Assembly: GCF_037055355.1 (NCBI RefSeq)
Contig: NZ_CP146350.1
Location: 992,001-1,056,000 of the forward strand
DNA: 64,000 nucleotides
Reading direction: 5' to 3'
DNA from: Streptomyces sp. DG1A-41
GTDB taxonomy: Bacteria > Actinomycetota > Actinomycetes > Streptomycetales > Streptomycetaceae
The notes under the pieces were generated by a model. That model saw only the letters and a list, made by a program, of their open reading frames with translations. It made no database searches and had not been told where the DNA came from. This document shows, piece by piece, positions 16,023-24,289 of this stretch (the stretch's first letter is position 1; every line of letters begins with the position of its first letter). A program made the position numbers and the translations under genes.

Positions 16023-17596
16023 GTCCGGTGCCTGCCTAGGAGGTAGGAGGGGACGGCGGCCAGCAGGATCAGCGCGGCGGCGTACGGGGCGGCTGCCGCG
16101 AAGGAGCCGGCGCCGGTCTCGGTCCACAGCCGGGTGGCGAGGGTGTCCATGCCGGTGGGGCGCAACAACAGGGTCGCGGGGAGTTCCTTCATGCAGACCA
16201 CGAAGGTGAGCGCGGCCCCGGCTGCCACTCCGGGCGCCGCCAGCGGCACGGTGACCTCGCGCAGCACCTGCCACGGCCGTCGCCCGAGTGAGCGGGCCAG
16301 GTCCTCCAGGACGGGCTGTGCCTGGAGCACGGCCGCGCGGGTGGCGGCCACCGCGACCGGCAGGAACAGCACGGCGTAGGCGCAGACCAGCAGCGGGAGT
16401 CGCTGGTAGAGCGGGTACGCGTAGCGCACGGCGAAGAAGACCAGGGCGAGCGCGACCGTGATGCCGGGCAGCGCGTGTCCCGCGTACGCCGCCTGCTCCA
16501 GCAGACGCGCGCCGCGGCCCCGGTGCCGGGCGGCGATCACACCGACGGGCAGGGCGAGGACCGTGGTGAGGCCGGCGCCCGCCGCCGCGACCCCGAACGT
16601 CGCCGAGGCCGTCTCCGCGAGCCCGCCGAGGTCCCAGCCGGCCGAGCTGCCGACGGCCAGCCAGTACCCGAGGGTGCCCAGCGGGAAGGCGACGGCCACG
16701 GCCGTCACCGCCCCGCACCACAGCAGGGCGATCGGCCGCCACCGGCCGAGGGCGACCGGCAGAGCCGGGCGGGCGGTGCCCGCGCCGGTCCTGGCGTGCC
16801 CGGCGCGTCCGCGCGTGCGGGCCTCGGCGGCCACCAGGACGATGGTCATCACGACCAGCACCACGCTGAGGGCGGCGGCGGGGGTCCGGTCGAAGGAGGC
16901 GCGGTACGAGGTGTGGATGGCCCGGGTGAAGGTGTCGTACCGCATCAGGGACACCGCGCCGAAGTCGGAGAGCACGTACAGCGCGACGAGCAGCGCCCCG
17001 CCGGCGGCCGCGGGCCGCAGTTGCGGGAGCGTGACTCTGAGGAATGTCCGCAGCGGCCCGTGCCCGAGGGAGCGTGCGGCCTCCTCCTGTGCCGGGTCGA
17101 TGCCCCGCAGCGCGGCGGCGACCGGCAGATGGACGTACGGGAAGCTGACCAGTGTCAGGGCGAGGGCGGCGCCGCCGAACCCGGCGAGGCCCGGCTCGGC
17201 CGACAGCCAGGCGAACGCGGCGACGTAGCTGGGCACGGCCAGCGGCAGCGTGGCCAGCACCGACCAGGCGCGGGCCCCGGGCAGTGCGGTGCGCACGGTC
17301 AGCCAGGCCAGCGAGATCCCCAGCACGAGGCAAGCCGCCACGACCACGACGGTCAGGCCGAGGCTGCGGCCGAGGAGGTCCAGGGTGCGTTCGTCGGAGA
17401 CGACGTCCCAGGCGAAGACCGTTCCGCGTTCCAGGGCGCGGACGGCGAGGTAGGCAAGGGGCAGCAGGGCGAACAGGGCGGCCACGCAGGCGGGGACGAG
17501 CAGGATCAGGGGTGGTCTGCGGTCGGCCGTACGCCCTGTTCGTGCTTTACGGGATGGCGTACGCGTCTTTGTGGGAGGGGACGGCGATGCGGGCAC
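16019..17596 (-). CDS. fbpB: Ferric iron ABC transporter permease, fused two-domain (FbpB-like)
   Basis: The 525-aa membrane protein has about 12 predicted helices in two homologous permease halves, the normal layout of FbpB/AfuB iron permeases. Each half carries an EAA-like loop contacting the ATPase (EEAARSLGHGPLRTFLRVTLP in the first, EDLARSLGRRPWQVLREVTVP in the second, both about 20 residues). The start is GTG at 17596, 6 nt after the binding-protein stop, with only a weak ribosome site, which suggests translation depends on the upstream gene. It overlaps the ATPase gene by 4 nt. Confidence 0.9.
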   Translation of the reverse strand: MPASPSPPTKTRTPSRKARTGRTADRRPPLILLVPACVAALFALLPLAYLAVRALERGTVFAWDVVSDERTLDLLGRSLGLTVVVVAACLVLGISLAWLTVRTALPGARAWSVLATLPLAVPSYVAAFAWLSAEPGLAGFGGAALALTLVSFPYVHLPVAAALRGIDPAQEEAARSLGHGPLRTFLRVTLPQLRPAAAGGALLVALYVLSDFGAVSLMRYDTFTRAIHTSYRASFDRTPAAALSVVLVVMTIVLVAAEARTRGRAGHARTGAGTARPALPVALGRWRPIALLWCGAVTAVAVAFPLGTLGYWLAVGSSAGWDLGGLAETASATFGVAAAGAGLTTVLALPVGVIAARHRGRGARLLEQAAYAGHALPGITVALALVFFAVRYAYPLYQRLPLLVCAYAVLFLPVAVAATRAAVLQAQPVLEDLARSLGRRPWQVLREVTVPLAAPGVAAGAALTFVVCMKELPATLLLRPTGMDTLATRLWTETGAGSFAAAAPYAAALILLAAVPSYLLGRHRT

Positions 17597-17602
17597 GGCG
17601 GG

Positions 17603-18649
17603 TCAGACCAGTCCGACGTCCTGGAGCATGACCAGCGTCTCCTGGAGGGACTCCAGCTTGCCGAGGTCGATGTCGGGGGACTCGAGCGACTCGAACGGCG
17701 GCAGGTCCTCCACGGCGCTGGTGACGCCCGCGGCCAGCGGGTACTCCTTGGTGTGGTCCGCGAAGTAGGTCTGCGCCTCCTTGGACAGCAGGTAGTCCAC
17801 CGCCTTCTGGGCGGTCTCGCTCTGCCCGCTGTCCTCGAGGACGCCGGCGCCGGCGACGTTGACGAGCGCGCCTGGGTCCTTGCCGGGCAGGAAGTGCAGC
17901 CTGGAGTTGACCTTGTCCTCGCCCTTCTCGGCGACCCGCTCGTACCAGTAGTAGTGGTTGACCAGGCCGAGGGAGACCTCGCCGGCCTCGACGGCGTCCA
18001 GGGTGGCGAGGTTGTGGGCGTAGGTCTTGGCGCCGTTCGCCTTGAGGTTTTCGAGCCACTCGCGGGTGGCGTCGTCACCCTTCAGGACGCGCATACCGGT
18101 GACGAAGGCCTGGAAGGAGGCGTTGGTCGGCGCGAAACCGACCTTGCCCTTCCACTCCGGCTTGACCACGTCGAAGACACTGTCCGGGACCTCGGCGTCG
18201 TCGACCTGGTCCGGGTTGTACGCGATGACACGGACGCGCCCCGAGAGGCCGACCCAGTCACCAGCGGCGCCGCGGTATGCCTCGTCGACCTTGTCGAGGG
18301 TGGCCGTGGGCAGCTTCTCCAGCATGCCCTCCCTGGACAGGGCGCCCAGAGCTCCGGCGTCCTGGGAGAAGAACAGCCCGGCCTTGGTGCGGTCGCCCTC
18401 CTCCAGGATCTGGGCGGCGAGCTCCGCGCTGTCGCCGTAGCGGACCTCGACCTCGGTGCCGACGGCCTTCTCCAACTTGTCCAGAAGTGGCTTGACCAGC
18501 TTCTCGTTGCGGCCGGAGTAGATGACGAGGGAGGAGCTCCCGCCCTCGCCCCCGCTGTCCTTGTCGCCGGAGCCGCACGCCGCGAGGGCGGGGAGCAGCA
18601 AAGCGGCCGCGACCAGCGCGGTCATCCGGCGAACCGAGGGGCGTCGCAT
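17603..18649 (-). CDS. fbpA: Iron ABC transporter substrate-binding lipoprotein (FbpA/FutA-like)
   Basis: A 348-aa precursor with a short basic start, a hydrophobic core and the lipobox LAAC (Cys near residue 25), predicted to be an extracellular lipoprotein. The mature part begins LVIYSGRNEKLVKPLL and contains FFSQDAGALGAL and NHYYWYERVAEKG, characteristic of FbpA/FutA ferric-binding proteins; the tyrosine-rich NHYYWYE is the iron-coordinating region in this family. First gene of the importer operon, divergent from the adenylation/acyltransferase gene, with an iron box in the shared promoter region. Confidence 0.92.
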   Translation of the reverse strand: MRRPSVRRMTALVAAALLLPALAACGSGDKDSGGEGGSSSLVIYSGRNEKLVKPLLDKLEKAVGTEVEVRYGDSAELAAQILEEGDRTKAGLFFSQDAGALGALSREGMLEKLPTATLDKVDEAYRGAAGDWVGLSGRVRVIAYNPDQVDDAEVPDSVFDVVKPEWKGKVGFAPTNASFQAFVTGMRVLKGDDATREWLENLKANGAKTYAHNLATLDAVEAGEVSLGLVNHYYWYERVAEKGEDKVNSRLHFLPGKDPGALVNVAGAGVLEDSGQSETAQKAVDYLLSKEAQTYFADHTKEYPLAAGVTSAVEDLPPFESLESPDIDLGKLESLQETLVMLQDVGLV

Positions 18650-18765
18650 GGTGTGTGCCTTCCTGCGGGGCTCGCCTGTGTGCCACCGCCGGTCGCGTCG
18701 GTGGAAAGCGGGGGCGAAGCGGAACCTGTGATTTTTCTGTGGCTTGATTATGGCCCTGTCATGAA

Positions 18766-18784
18766 TAAGGTAAGCATTACCTAA
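18766..18784. promoter_or_regulatory. Iron box (DmdR/IdeR/DtxR-type operator) in a divergent promoter
   Basis: TAAGGTAAGCATTACCTAA matches the 19-bp DtxR-family iron box TTAGGTTAGGCTAACCTAA at 14 positions and keeps the AGGT/ACCT arms. On the minus strand it fills the spacer between TTGACG (complement of 18786-18791) and TTATTC. On the plus strand it overlaps the -10 position behind TTGATT (18744-18749). Iron-loaded repressor here would shut off both the importer and the 927-aa gene. Confidence 0.85.
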
Positions 18785-18836
18785 ACGTCAAGGGTTCTGT
18801 GCTGAAGCGGACGTTGCCGCGGAAAGGGCGCACCCC

Positions 18837-21620
18837 GTGCTCCACCCCTCCAAGCCCCTCCCGGCTCCGTCCCCCGTGCGTCTGCTGCCCGCGCAGCCCG
18901 TGCGGCCTGCGCGGCCTGCGCGGCCGAACGGCGTGTCCTTCGCGCGCGAACTCGCGGCCTACGGCGACCGCGTCGCACTCATCACGCCGGAGGGAGAGCT
19001 GTCGTACCGCGAGCTGGCCGAGCGGGTCGCCGAGACCGCCGAACGCCTGGGGCCCGTTCGGCGGCTGGTGCTGCTGGCCGGGGCCAACCGCGCCGACGCG
19101 CTCGTCACGTATCTTGCCGCCCTCTCCGCCGGACATCCCCTCCTGCTCGTCCCCGGCGACAGCGAGAGCACGATCCGCTCGCTGACACAGGCGTACGCCC
19201 CCGACGTCGTGGCCCGACCGGAGGCCGACGGAACATGGACTCTGACCGAAAATCACCGCTTCAGCGTCCACACCCTGCACCCGGGCCTCGCCCTGTTGCT
19301 GAGCACCTCCGGCTCCACCGGCTCACCCAAGCTGGTGCGGCTCTCCCACGAGAACCTCCAGGCCAACGCCGAGTCCATCGCCACGTACCTCGGCATCGAC
19401 GACTCCGACCGGGCGGCCACCACCCTGCCCATGCACTACTGCTACGGCCTGTCCGTCATCCACAGCCATCTGCTGCGCGGCGCCGGGCTGATCCTCACCG
19501 AGCGGTCGGTTTCCGAGGCGGCCTTCTGGGAGGAGTTCCGGGCCGGGGGTGGCACCTCGCTGGCGGGCGTGCCGTACACCTTCGATCTGCTCGACCGGAT
19601 CGGCTTCGAGCACATGGAGCTGCCGCATCTGCGCCGCGTCACCCAGGCAGGGGGCAGACTCGCTCCCGAACGCGTCGTCAGGTACGCCGAGTTGGGGCGC
19701 CGCTCGGGCTGGCAGCTGTTCGTGATGTACGGCCAGACCGAGGCCACGGCCCGCATGGCCTACCTCCCGCCGCAGCTCGCCGCGGAGCGCCCCGAGGCCG
19801 TCGGTGTACCGATACCCGGCGGCTCGTTCCGGCTGCTGCCGGCCGACGGCCACGGTCCGGACGTAGGCGAACTGCTCTACTCGGGGCCGAACGTGATGCT
19901 CGGTTACGCCGAGAGCCCGGCCGACCTCGCCCTCGGCCGGACCGTGGAAGAACTGCGCACCGGGGACCTGGCCCGGCGCGCGCCCGACGGGCTGTACGAG
20001 ATCGTGGGCCGCCGCAGCCGCTTCGCGAAGATCCTGGGGCTGCGGATCGACCCGCAGCGCGTCGAGTCGCTGCTGGAGGAGCACGGGGTCACGGCGTACT
20101 GCGCGGGTGACGGGGAGGCGCTCGCGGTGGCCGCGCTCGGGCACGCCGGTGAGCAGGCAAGGATCCGGCGGCTGGTCGCGCAGGAGTGCGGGCTCCCGTC
20201 CCGCGCGGTACGGGTCCGCGTCCTCGACCGGCTCCCCCGCCTGGCCACGGGCAAGCCCGACTACGCGGCGGTACGGCGCTTGACGCGCCCCGCTCGGGAG
20301 GCAGCACCCGGCCCCGGTCAGGATCTCCTCCGCCTCTACGCGGAGATCCTCGACCACGCCGACGTCACCGAGGACAGCAGCTTCGTCAGCCTGGGCGGTG
20401 ACTCGCTGTGCTACGTCGAGATGTCGTTGCGCCTGGAGGAGTCCCTGGGCCACCTCCCTGCCGACTGGCACCGGAGAACGATCCGCGAGCTGCGAGCCAC
20501 GGCGGCGCCCGCGCCGGAGCCAACGGGAGGGCAGCAGGAGCGGCCTGAGCCCCGGCGGGCCCGCCCGGCGCCCGGACTGCGCAGGGCGCTGCGCTCCTGG
20601 TCCGCCCCGGAGTCCTGGCGGACCCGCCGCACTCTGGAGACCGGCATCGCCCTGCGCGCCGTCGGGATCGTCCTCATCGTCGGCTCACATGTCCAAATCT
20701 TCGAGATCAAGGGCTTCGCCCACATCCTCATCTGTGTCGCCGGCTACAACTTCGCCCGCTTCCAGCTGACCGGCGCCGAACGCCGCGAGCGCTTGCGGCA
20801 CATGGGGCGCAGCATCGCCCGCATCGCGGTACCGAGCATGGTGTGGATCACCGGCGCGGTGCTCCTGACCGACTTCTACGATCCGGCCAACGCCGTGCTG
20901 CTCAACAGCCTGCTCGACCAGGGGGACGACCGCTTCGACTGGGCGTACTGGTTCGTGGAGGCCCTGGTCTACTTCCTCGTCGTCCTCGCCGCCCTGATGG
21001 CCGTACCGCTGCTGGACCGGCTGGAGCGGCGGTACGCGTTCGGCCTGCCGCTGGCCCTCACGGCCGTCGCCCTGGTCGGCCGCTACGACCTGCCGGGCCT
21101 GGCGTCCGCCCGTCCCCAGCTGAGCCCCACGGTGGTCTTCTGGCTGTTCGCCCTGGGGTGGGCTGCGGCGCGAGCCGAAACCGTACGTCAACGAGCGCTG
21201 CTGACGGCGTTGCTGCTGCTCACCTTGCCCGGCCTGTTCCAGGACCAGCCCCTGCGCACGGCCGTCGTGCTCGTCAGCCTGGCGCTGCTGATCTGGGTAC
21301 CGGCCCTGCCCAGCCTCAGCCCGCTCAACGCACTCGCGGGCGTCCTGGCGAGCAGCTCCCTCTACATCTACCTGACGCACTACCAGGTCTATCCCTACCT
21401 ACAGGAGGACTTCCCGCTCACCGCCCTGTTCGCCTCTCTCGTTGTCGGCGTCGGCTACGCGGTGGTCGTGACCCGGGTGACGCGGACCGTTCCGTGGCTC
21501 GGGGCTCCTCGCCTCCGAAAGACACGCCAGAGCGGGCGCAGGTCCCCGGCTCACTCGTCGGTACGAGCTACCGGCACGAGCTGCCACGACGGCAGCCGCC
21601 TCCCGTCCGTCGCCCCGTGA
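18837..21620 (+). CDS. Three-part fusion: AMP-forming adenylation domain, acyl-carrier domain and membrane acyltransferase-like domain
   Basis: The 927-aa protein begins with an ANL adenylation domain (residues ~30-480) with P-loop STSGSTGSPKL, YGQTEATARM, TGDLARRAPDG, the hinge LGLRIDPQRVE and the catalytic lysine in LATGKPDY. A carrier domain follows (~490-560) with the phosphopantetheine serine in LGGDSLCYVEMSL. The last ~330 residues hold about ten membrane helices with acyltransferase-3-like features (GSHVQIFEIKG, LYIYLTHYQ). The arrangement resembles DltA, DltC and DltB fused: activate an acid, load it on the carrier, pass it to an acceptor at the membrane. The iron box implies induction under iron limitation. 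The activated acid and acceptor are unknown; siderophore tailoring or envelope modification are possibilities. The start is GTG behind GGAAAGG. Confidence 0.85.
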   Translation: MLHPSKPLPAPSPVRLLPAQPVRPARPARPNGVSFARELAAYGDRVALITPEGELSYRELAERVAETAERLGPVRRLVLLAGANRADALVTYLAALSAGHPLLLVPGDSESTIRSLTQAYAPDVVARPEADGTWTLTENHRFSVHTLHPGLALLLSTSGSTGSPKLVRLSHENLQANAESIATYLGIDDSDRAATTLPMHYCYGLSVIHSHLLRGAGLILTERSVSEAAFWEEFRAGGGTSLAGVPYTFDLLDRIGFEHMELPHLRRVTQAGGRLAPERVVRYAELGRRSGWQLFVMYGQTEATARMAYLPPQLAAERPEAVGVPIPGGSFRLLPADGHGPDVGELLYSGPNVMLGYAESPADLALGRTVEELRTGDLARRAPDGLYEIVGRRSRFAKILGLRIDPQRVESLLEEHGVTAYCAGDGEALAVAALGHAGEQARIRRLVAQECGLPSRAVRVRVLDRLPRLATGKPDYAAVRRLTRPAREAAPGPGQDLLRLYAEILDHADVTEDSSFVSLGGDSLCYVEMSLRLEESLGHLPADWHRRTIRELRATAAPAPEPTGGQQERPEPRRARPAPGLRRALRSWSAPESWRTRRTLETGIALRAVGIVLIVGSHVQIFEIKGFAHILICVAGYNFARFQLTGAERRERLRHMGRSIARIAVPSMVWITGAVLLTDFYDPANAVLLNSLLDQGDDRFDWAYWFVEALVYFLVVLAALMAVPLLDRLERRYAFGLPLALTAVALVGRYDLPGLASARPQLSPTVVFWLFALGWAAARAETVRQRALLTALLLLTLPGLFQDQPLRTAVVLVSLALLIWVPALPSLSPLNALAGVLASSSLYIYLTHYQVYPYLQEDFPLTALFASLVVGVGYAVVVTRVTRTVPWLGAPRLRKTRQSGRRSPAHSSVRATGTSCHDGSRLPSVAP

Positions 21621-21634
21621 ACACACCCGTCGGC

Positions 21635-22033
21635 TCAGGCGCCGTAGAAGGCGTCCTCGGCCTCCTGGTCGGCGGAGAAGAGCCACACCTCCACGATCTT
21701 GTCGCCCACGACCCGCAGCACGTCCACACCGTCCATCGACATCTCCCTGCCGTCACACTTGGCGGAGAAGTGGACGGGGATCGCGACCAGATCACCGTTG
21801 ATCATGGGTGCGCCGGTCAGCGACAGATCGAACGTGCCCTGCGTGGCGGTCATCTGGGCACCGAGGAACTCCCCCACCGCCGCCCCGCCACGGTGGCTGC
21901 CGGAGAAGCGGTGGGCACCGGGCTGGTGCCAGACGATGTCGTCGGCGAACATGCCCGCGACAGCGGCGAAGTCCTTGGCGGACACCGCGTCTACGTAGCG
22001 GTTGGCGACGGCAAGCGTGGTGGTGGGCTCCAT
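21635..22033 (-). CDS. SnoaL/NTF2-like small protein
   Basis: The 132-aa protein has the NTF2 cone fold pattern: a helical start (ANRYVDAVSAKDFAAVAGMF), the ADDIVWHQPG strand and a last strand KIVEVWLFS, as in SnoaL-like polyketide cyclases and ketosteroid-isomerase relatives. GAGGAG lies 8 nt before the ATG at 22033. It is divergent from an HxlR regulator, a frequent pairing in Streptomyces. The likely role is small-molecule binding or isomerisation/hydrolysis. No substrate can be named. Confidence 0.85.
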   Translation of the reverse strand: MEPTTTLAVANRYVDAVSAKDFAAVAGMFADDIVWHQPGAHRFSGSHRGGAAVGEFLGAQMTATQGTFDLSLTGAPMINGDLVAIPVHFSAKCDGREMSMDGVDVLRVVGDKIVEVWLFSADQEAEDAFYGA

Positions 22034-22096
22034 GATCGATTCTCCTCGGTTGAGTCCAGTCGAGTACTTCCTGCTGAAGCCCTATACTCACCATCG

Positions 22097-22121
22097 GTAA
22101 CCAGTCACCTCAACGTAACCA
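22097..22121. promoter_or_regulatory. Direct repeat GTAACCA in the SnoaL/HxlR divergent promoter
   Basis: GTAACCA occurs at 22097-22103 and 22115-22121, 18 bp apart, in the ~100-nt gap between the divergent genes. HxlR dimers commonly bind repeated short motifs in such gaps, so this is a candidate site for the adjacent regulator. Confidence 0.5.
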
Positions 22122-22138
22122 ATGGGGAGATGTGACGC

Positions 22139-22507
22139 ATGCCACAGCATCCGGCCTTCGATGTCATGACGGCGACCTGCCCGTCCCGCACCTCGCTCGC
22201 CCGCATCGCCAACAAGTGGACGGCCATGGTGGTCATCGCTCTCAGCGCCGGACGCATGCGCTTCCGGGACCTGCGCACCACCGTCGAGGGCATCAGCGCG
22301 AAGGTCCTCACCGAGACACTCCGGGACCTGGAACGCGACGGTATCGTCACCCGGCACGTGTACGCCGAGGTCCCGCCGAGGGTCGAATACGAGCTGACCG
22401 CACTGGGGCGCACCCTGCACGCCCCGCTCCAGGCGTTGGGCCACTGGGCCGAGGAACACATCAGCGAAGTACTCGCGGCGCGTGAGAGCTACGACGCCCG
22501 CCAGTAA
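22139..22507 (+). CDS. HxlR-family transcriptional regulator
   Basis: The 122-aa winged-helix protein has the HxlR signature order: CPSRTSLARIANKWTAMVV, RMRFRDLRTTVEGISAKVL (recognition region) and LERDGIVTRHVYAEVPPRVEY. It has one cysteine, Cys14, at the position used for thiol sensing in HypR/YodB-type members, so quinone or electrophile sensing is possible. It is divergent from the SnoaL-like gene, its probable target, with GTAACCA direct repeats between. Confidence 0.92.
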   Translation: MPQHPAFDVMTATCPSRTSLARIANKWTAMVVIALSAGRMRFRDLRTTVEGISAKVLTETLRDLERDGIVTRHVYAEVPPRVEYELTALGRTLHAPLQALGHWAEEHISEVLAARESYDARQ

Positions 22508-22561
22508 TCCGCCCGCAGGCAGGCCCTGGCCCCCACGGGAACCCTGTGCTGCAATGGTCAA

Positions 22562-23086
22562 GTGCAGTTTGAGCATGACAACATGGTCGGGGTTCACCTG
22601 GCCGTAGCCCTGGTGAACCTCGATGGCAGTGGGTCATGGCTGCCTGAGGCACTGGAACGGGTGCTGCGAGAGCACCAGATCCGTCGTCCGCGTGTCACCG
22701 GCTCCACGTGCCGGGAGATCAGGGACTGGTCGCGGCGGATGAGGCCGGTCTTCGAGGCGTCCTCGCAGACCGAGCGGTGTCAGAACATCAACACCCTGCT
22801 CGCGGACGGCGCCAGGAGCGTGTATCTGACCACACACGACGACCTGCGGCCCCATCTGCACTTCGCTCCGGACGCCCAGGACCTCCAGAGCCGCGTGAAA
22901 GCCGTGACCGCCGGAGGTCTGGCCATTTTCGCCATGGAGGCCGAGGGGAAACGGCTGGGCGTATGCGCGCTGGACTCCTGCCGGACCGCTTTCGTCGACA
23001 CCAGCCGCAACGGCCGCCGTGCCTACTGCTCCGCCCGCTGCGCCAACACCGACGCGGTCCGCCGCCACCGCGGCAGGCAACGGTAG
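22562..23086 (+). CDS. CGNR zinc-finger / ABATE-domain protein
   Basis: The 174-aa protein ends in a CGNR-type zinc finger (residues ~137-170) with four cysteines in CALDSCRTAF and AYCSARCAN, followed by a basic tail. The first ~120 residues form the stress-induced ABATE-like helical domain, including HLHFAPDAQDLQSRVKAVTA. These proteins are thought to be DNA-binding regulators. The start is a GTG at 22562 without a strong ribosome site, and the first residues (MQFEHDNMVGVHLAVALVN) match the usual ABATE start. The downstream neighbour is convergent, so no operon is evident. Confidence 0.85.
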   Translation: MQFEHDNMVGVHLAVALVNLDGSGSWLPEALERVLREHQIRRPRVTGSTCREIRDWSRRMRPVFEASSQTERCQNINTLLADGARSVYLTTHDDLRPHLHFAPDAQDLQSRVKAVTAGGLAIFAMEAEGKRLGVCALDSCRTAFVDTSRNGRRAYCSARCANTDAVRRHRGRQR

Positions 23087-23099
23087 CGCCGGGTCGGGG

Positions 23100-24017
23100 C
23101 TATGCCGGGACCAAGGCCACGACGAGCGGGACAGCGGCTGTGCCCAGGAGTGTTTGTGTGGCGGTGATCCCGGCCATCAGCGGTGCGTCGCCGCCGAGTT
23201 GCCTTGCCAGGATGTACGACGACGATGCCGTGGGCAGGGCCTGGAAGAGCACGGCGATGAGCAGCGCGTGAGAACCCAGGCCGAAGAACCGGGCGGCCAG
23301 GAACGTAGCGGCGGGCATGAGCGCGAACTTGGCGGACGAGGACGTGAGGATCGGCGCCGCCCATGATCGTGCGGCGCCGAAGCGCAGAGCGGCACCGATG
23401 CAGAGCAGACCCAGCGGCATCGAGGCGGCCCCCAAGGCCTGGAGCGCTGGTGCGATGCCCGGCGGCAGGCTCAGATCGAGTGCCTGAAGGAGGATGCCTC
23501 CTGCGCAGGCGAGGATGAGCGGGTTGGTCACGAGTTGTCTGACGACGCCCGAGAACTGAAGGCGCGCTGTCCCGAACCACGCGAAGACCAGCACGCACAG
23601 CACATTGACGGTGGGCACGATCGCCGCGTTGCAGACCGCGGCGATCGCAACGCCCTTGGTGCCGAACAGGCCGGCGGCGATCGTCACACCGATGTAGTTG
23701 TTGAACCGGATACTGCCCTGGAAGACCGAGGTGAAGGCATCGCCCTTCAGCCGCATCAGGGGCTTGCAGGCGATGACCAGCACGGCCACTGCCAGCGTGG
23801 AGGCGATCAGCGCGCCGGCCAGGGCCCCCACCGGCAGGTCGTCGGTGTCGGCGGTCGCCAGGCTGTGCAGGAACAGGGCCGGCAGCAGCACGCGATAACT
23901 GAGGCGCTCGGCTTCGGACCAGAAACTCTCCGCTGTGATCATCGATCGCTTGAGCGCGTAGCCCAGCGCGATCAGCAGGACGACCGGAACGAGCGCCTTC
24001 ACGGTCAGTGCGATCAC
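23100..24017 (-). CDS. AEC (auxin efflux carrier)-family transporter
   Basis: The 305-aa membrane protein has about ten helices in two five-helix repeats, e.g. ALVPVVLLIALGYALKR at the start and LIAVLFQALPTASSSYILA near the end. The family exports organic acids such as malate or malonate, or auxin-like acids. The frame extends upstream, but the GTG at 24017 gives family length, has GGGAT before it and overlaps the stop of a small upstream frame as GTGA. The substrate is unknown. Confidence 0.85.
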   Translation of the reverse strand: MIALTVKALVPVVLLIALGYALKRSMITAESFWSEAERLSYRVLLPALFLHSLATADTDDLPVGALAGALIASTLAVAVLVIACKPLMRLKGDAFTSVFQGSIRFNNYIGVTIAAGLFGTKGVAIAAVCNAAIVPTVNVLCVLVFAWFGTARLQFSGVVRQLVTNPLILACAGGILLQALDLSLPPGIAPALQALGAASMPLGLLCIGAALRFGAARSWAAPILTSSSAKFALMPAATFLAARFFGLGSHALLIAVLFQALPTASSSYILARQLGGDAPLMAGITATQTLLGTAAVPLVVALVPA

Positions 24018-24151
24018 GCCGAGATCCCGTCCAGCGTGGCGACGACGATGCGGCAGCCCTCTCCCAGGGCGTAGATGCCGGTGGCAAGGGAGAGCCGCCG
24101 GTGGTCGCGCGCGCTGCCCGGGACGGTCGCGCATCCCGCTTCGAGGGTCAT
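24014..24151 (-). CDS. Possible 45-aa upstream reading frame coupled to the AEC transporter
   Basis: From ATG at 24151 (or 24160) a short protein MTLEAGCATVPGSARDHRRL... ends in TLDGISA, and its stop overlaps the transporter GTG in a GTGA. The composition looks protein-like, with a helix-strand pattern ATGIYALGEGCRIVVATLDG. I do not recognise a family and see no good ribosome site. It may be a leader frame or the C-terminal remnant of a lost gene. Confidence 0.3.
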   Translation of the reverse strand: MTLEAGCATVPGSARDHRRLSLATGIYALGEGCRIVVATLDGISA

Positions 24152-24289
24152 GCCGTTCATGCCGACAGGCTGACGTAACCCCGCTAGGCAGGACAACCAT
24201 TACAGACCCTGGGCCGAACATCGGCCGACCGCCCTTGATGCATCAACTGTGCTCGGGACATCGGCTCGTGATGTGCCTTGCGCGGAAGG

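Noticed and set aside
16475..18784. 769-codon plus-strand frame opposite the iron importer
   Set aside because: Gly/Gln/Asp-rich antisense shadow of the permease and binding-protein genes without motifs.
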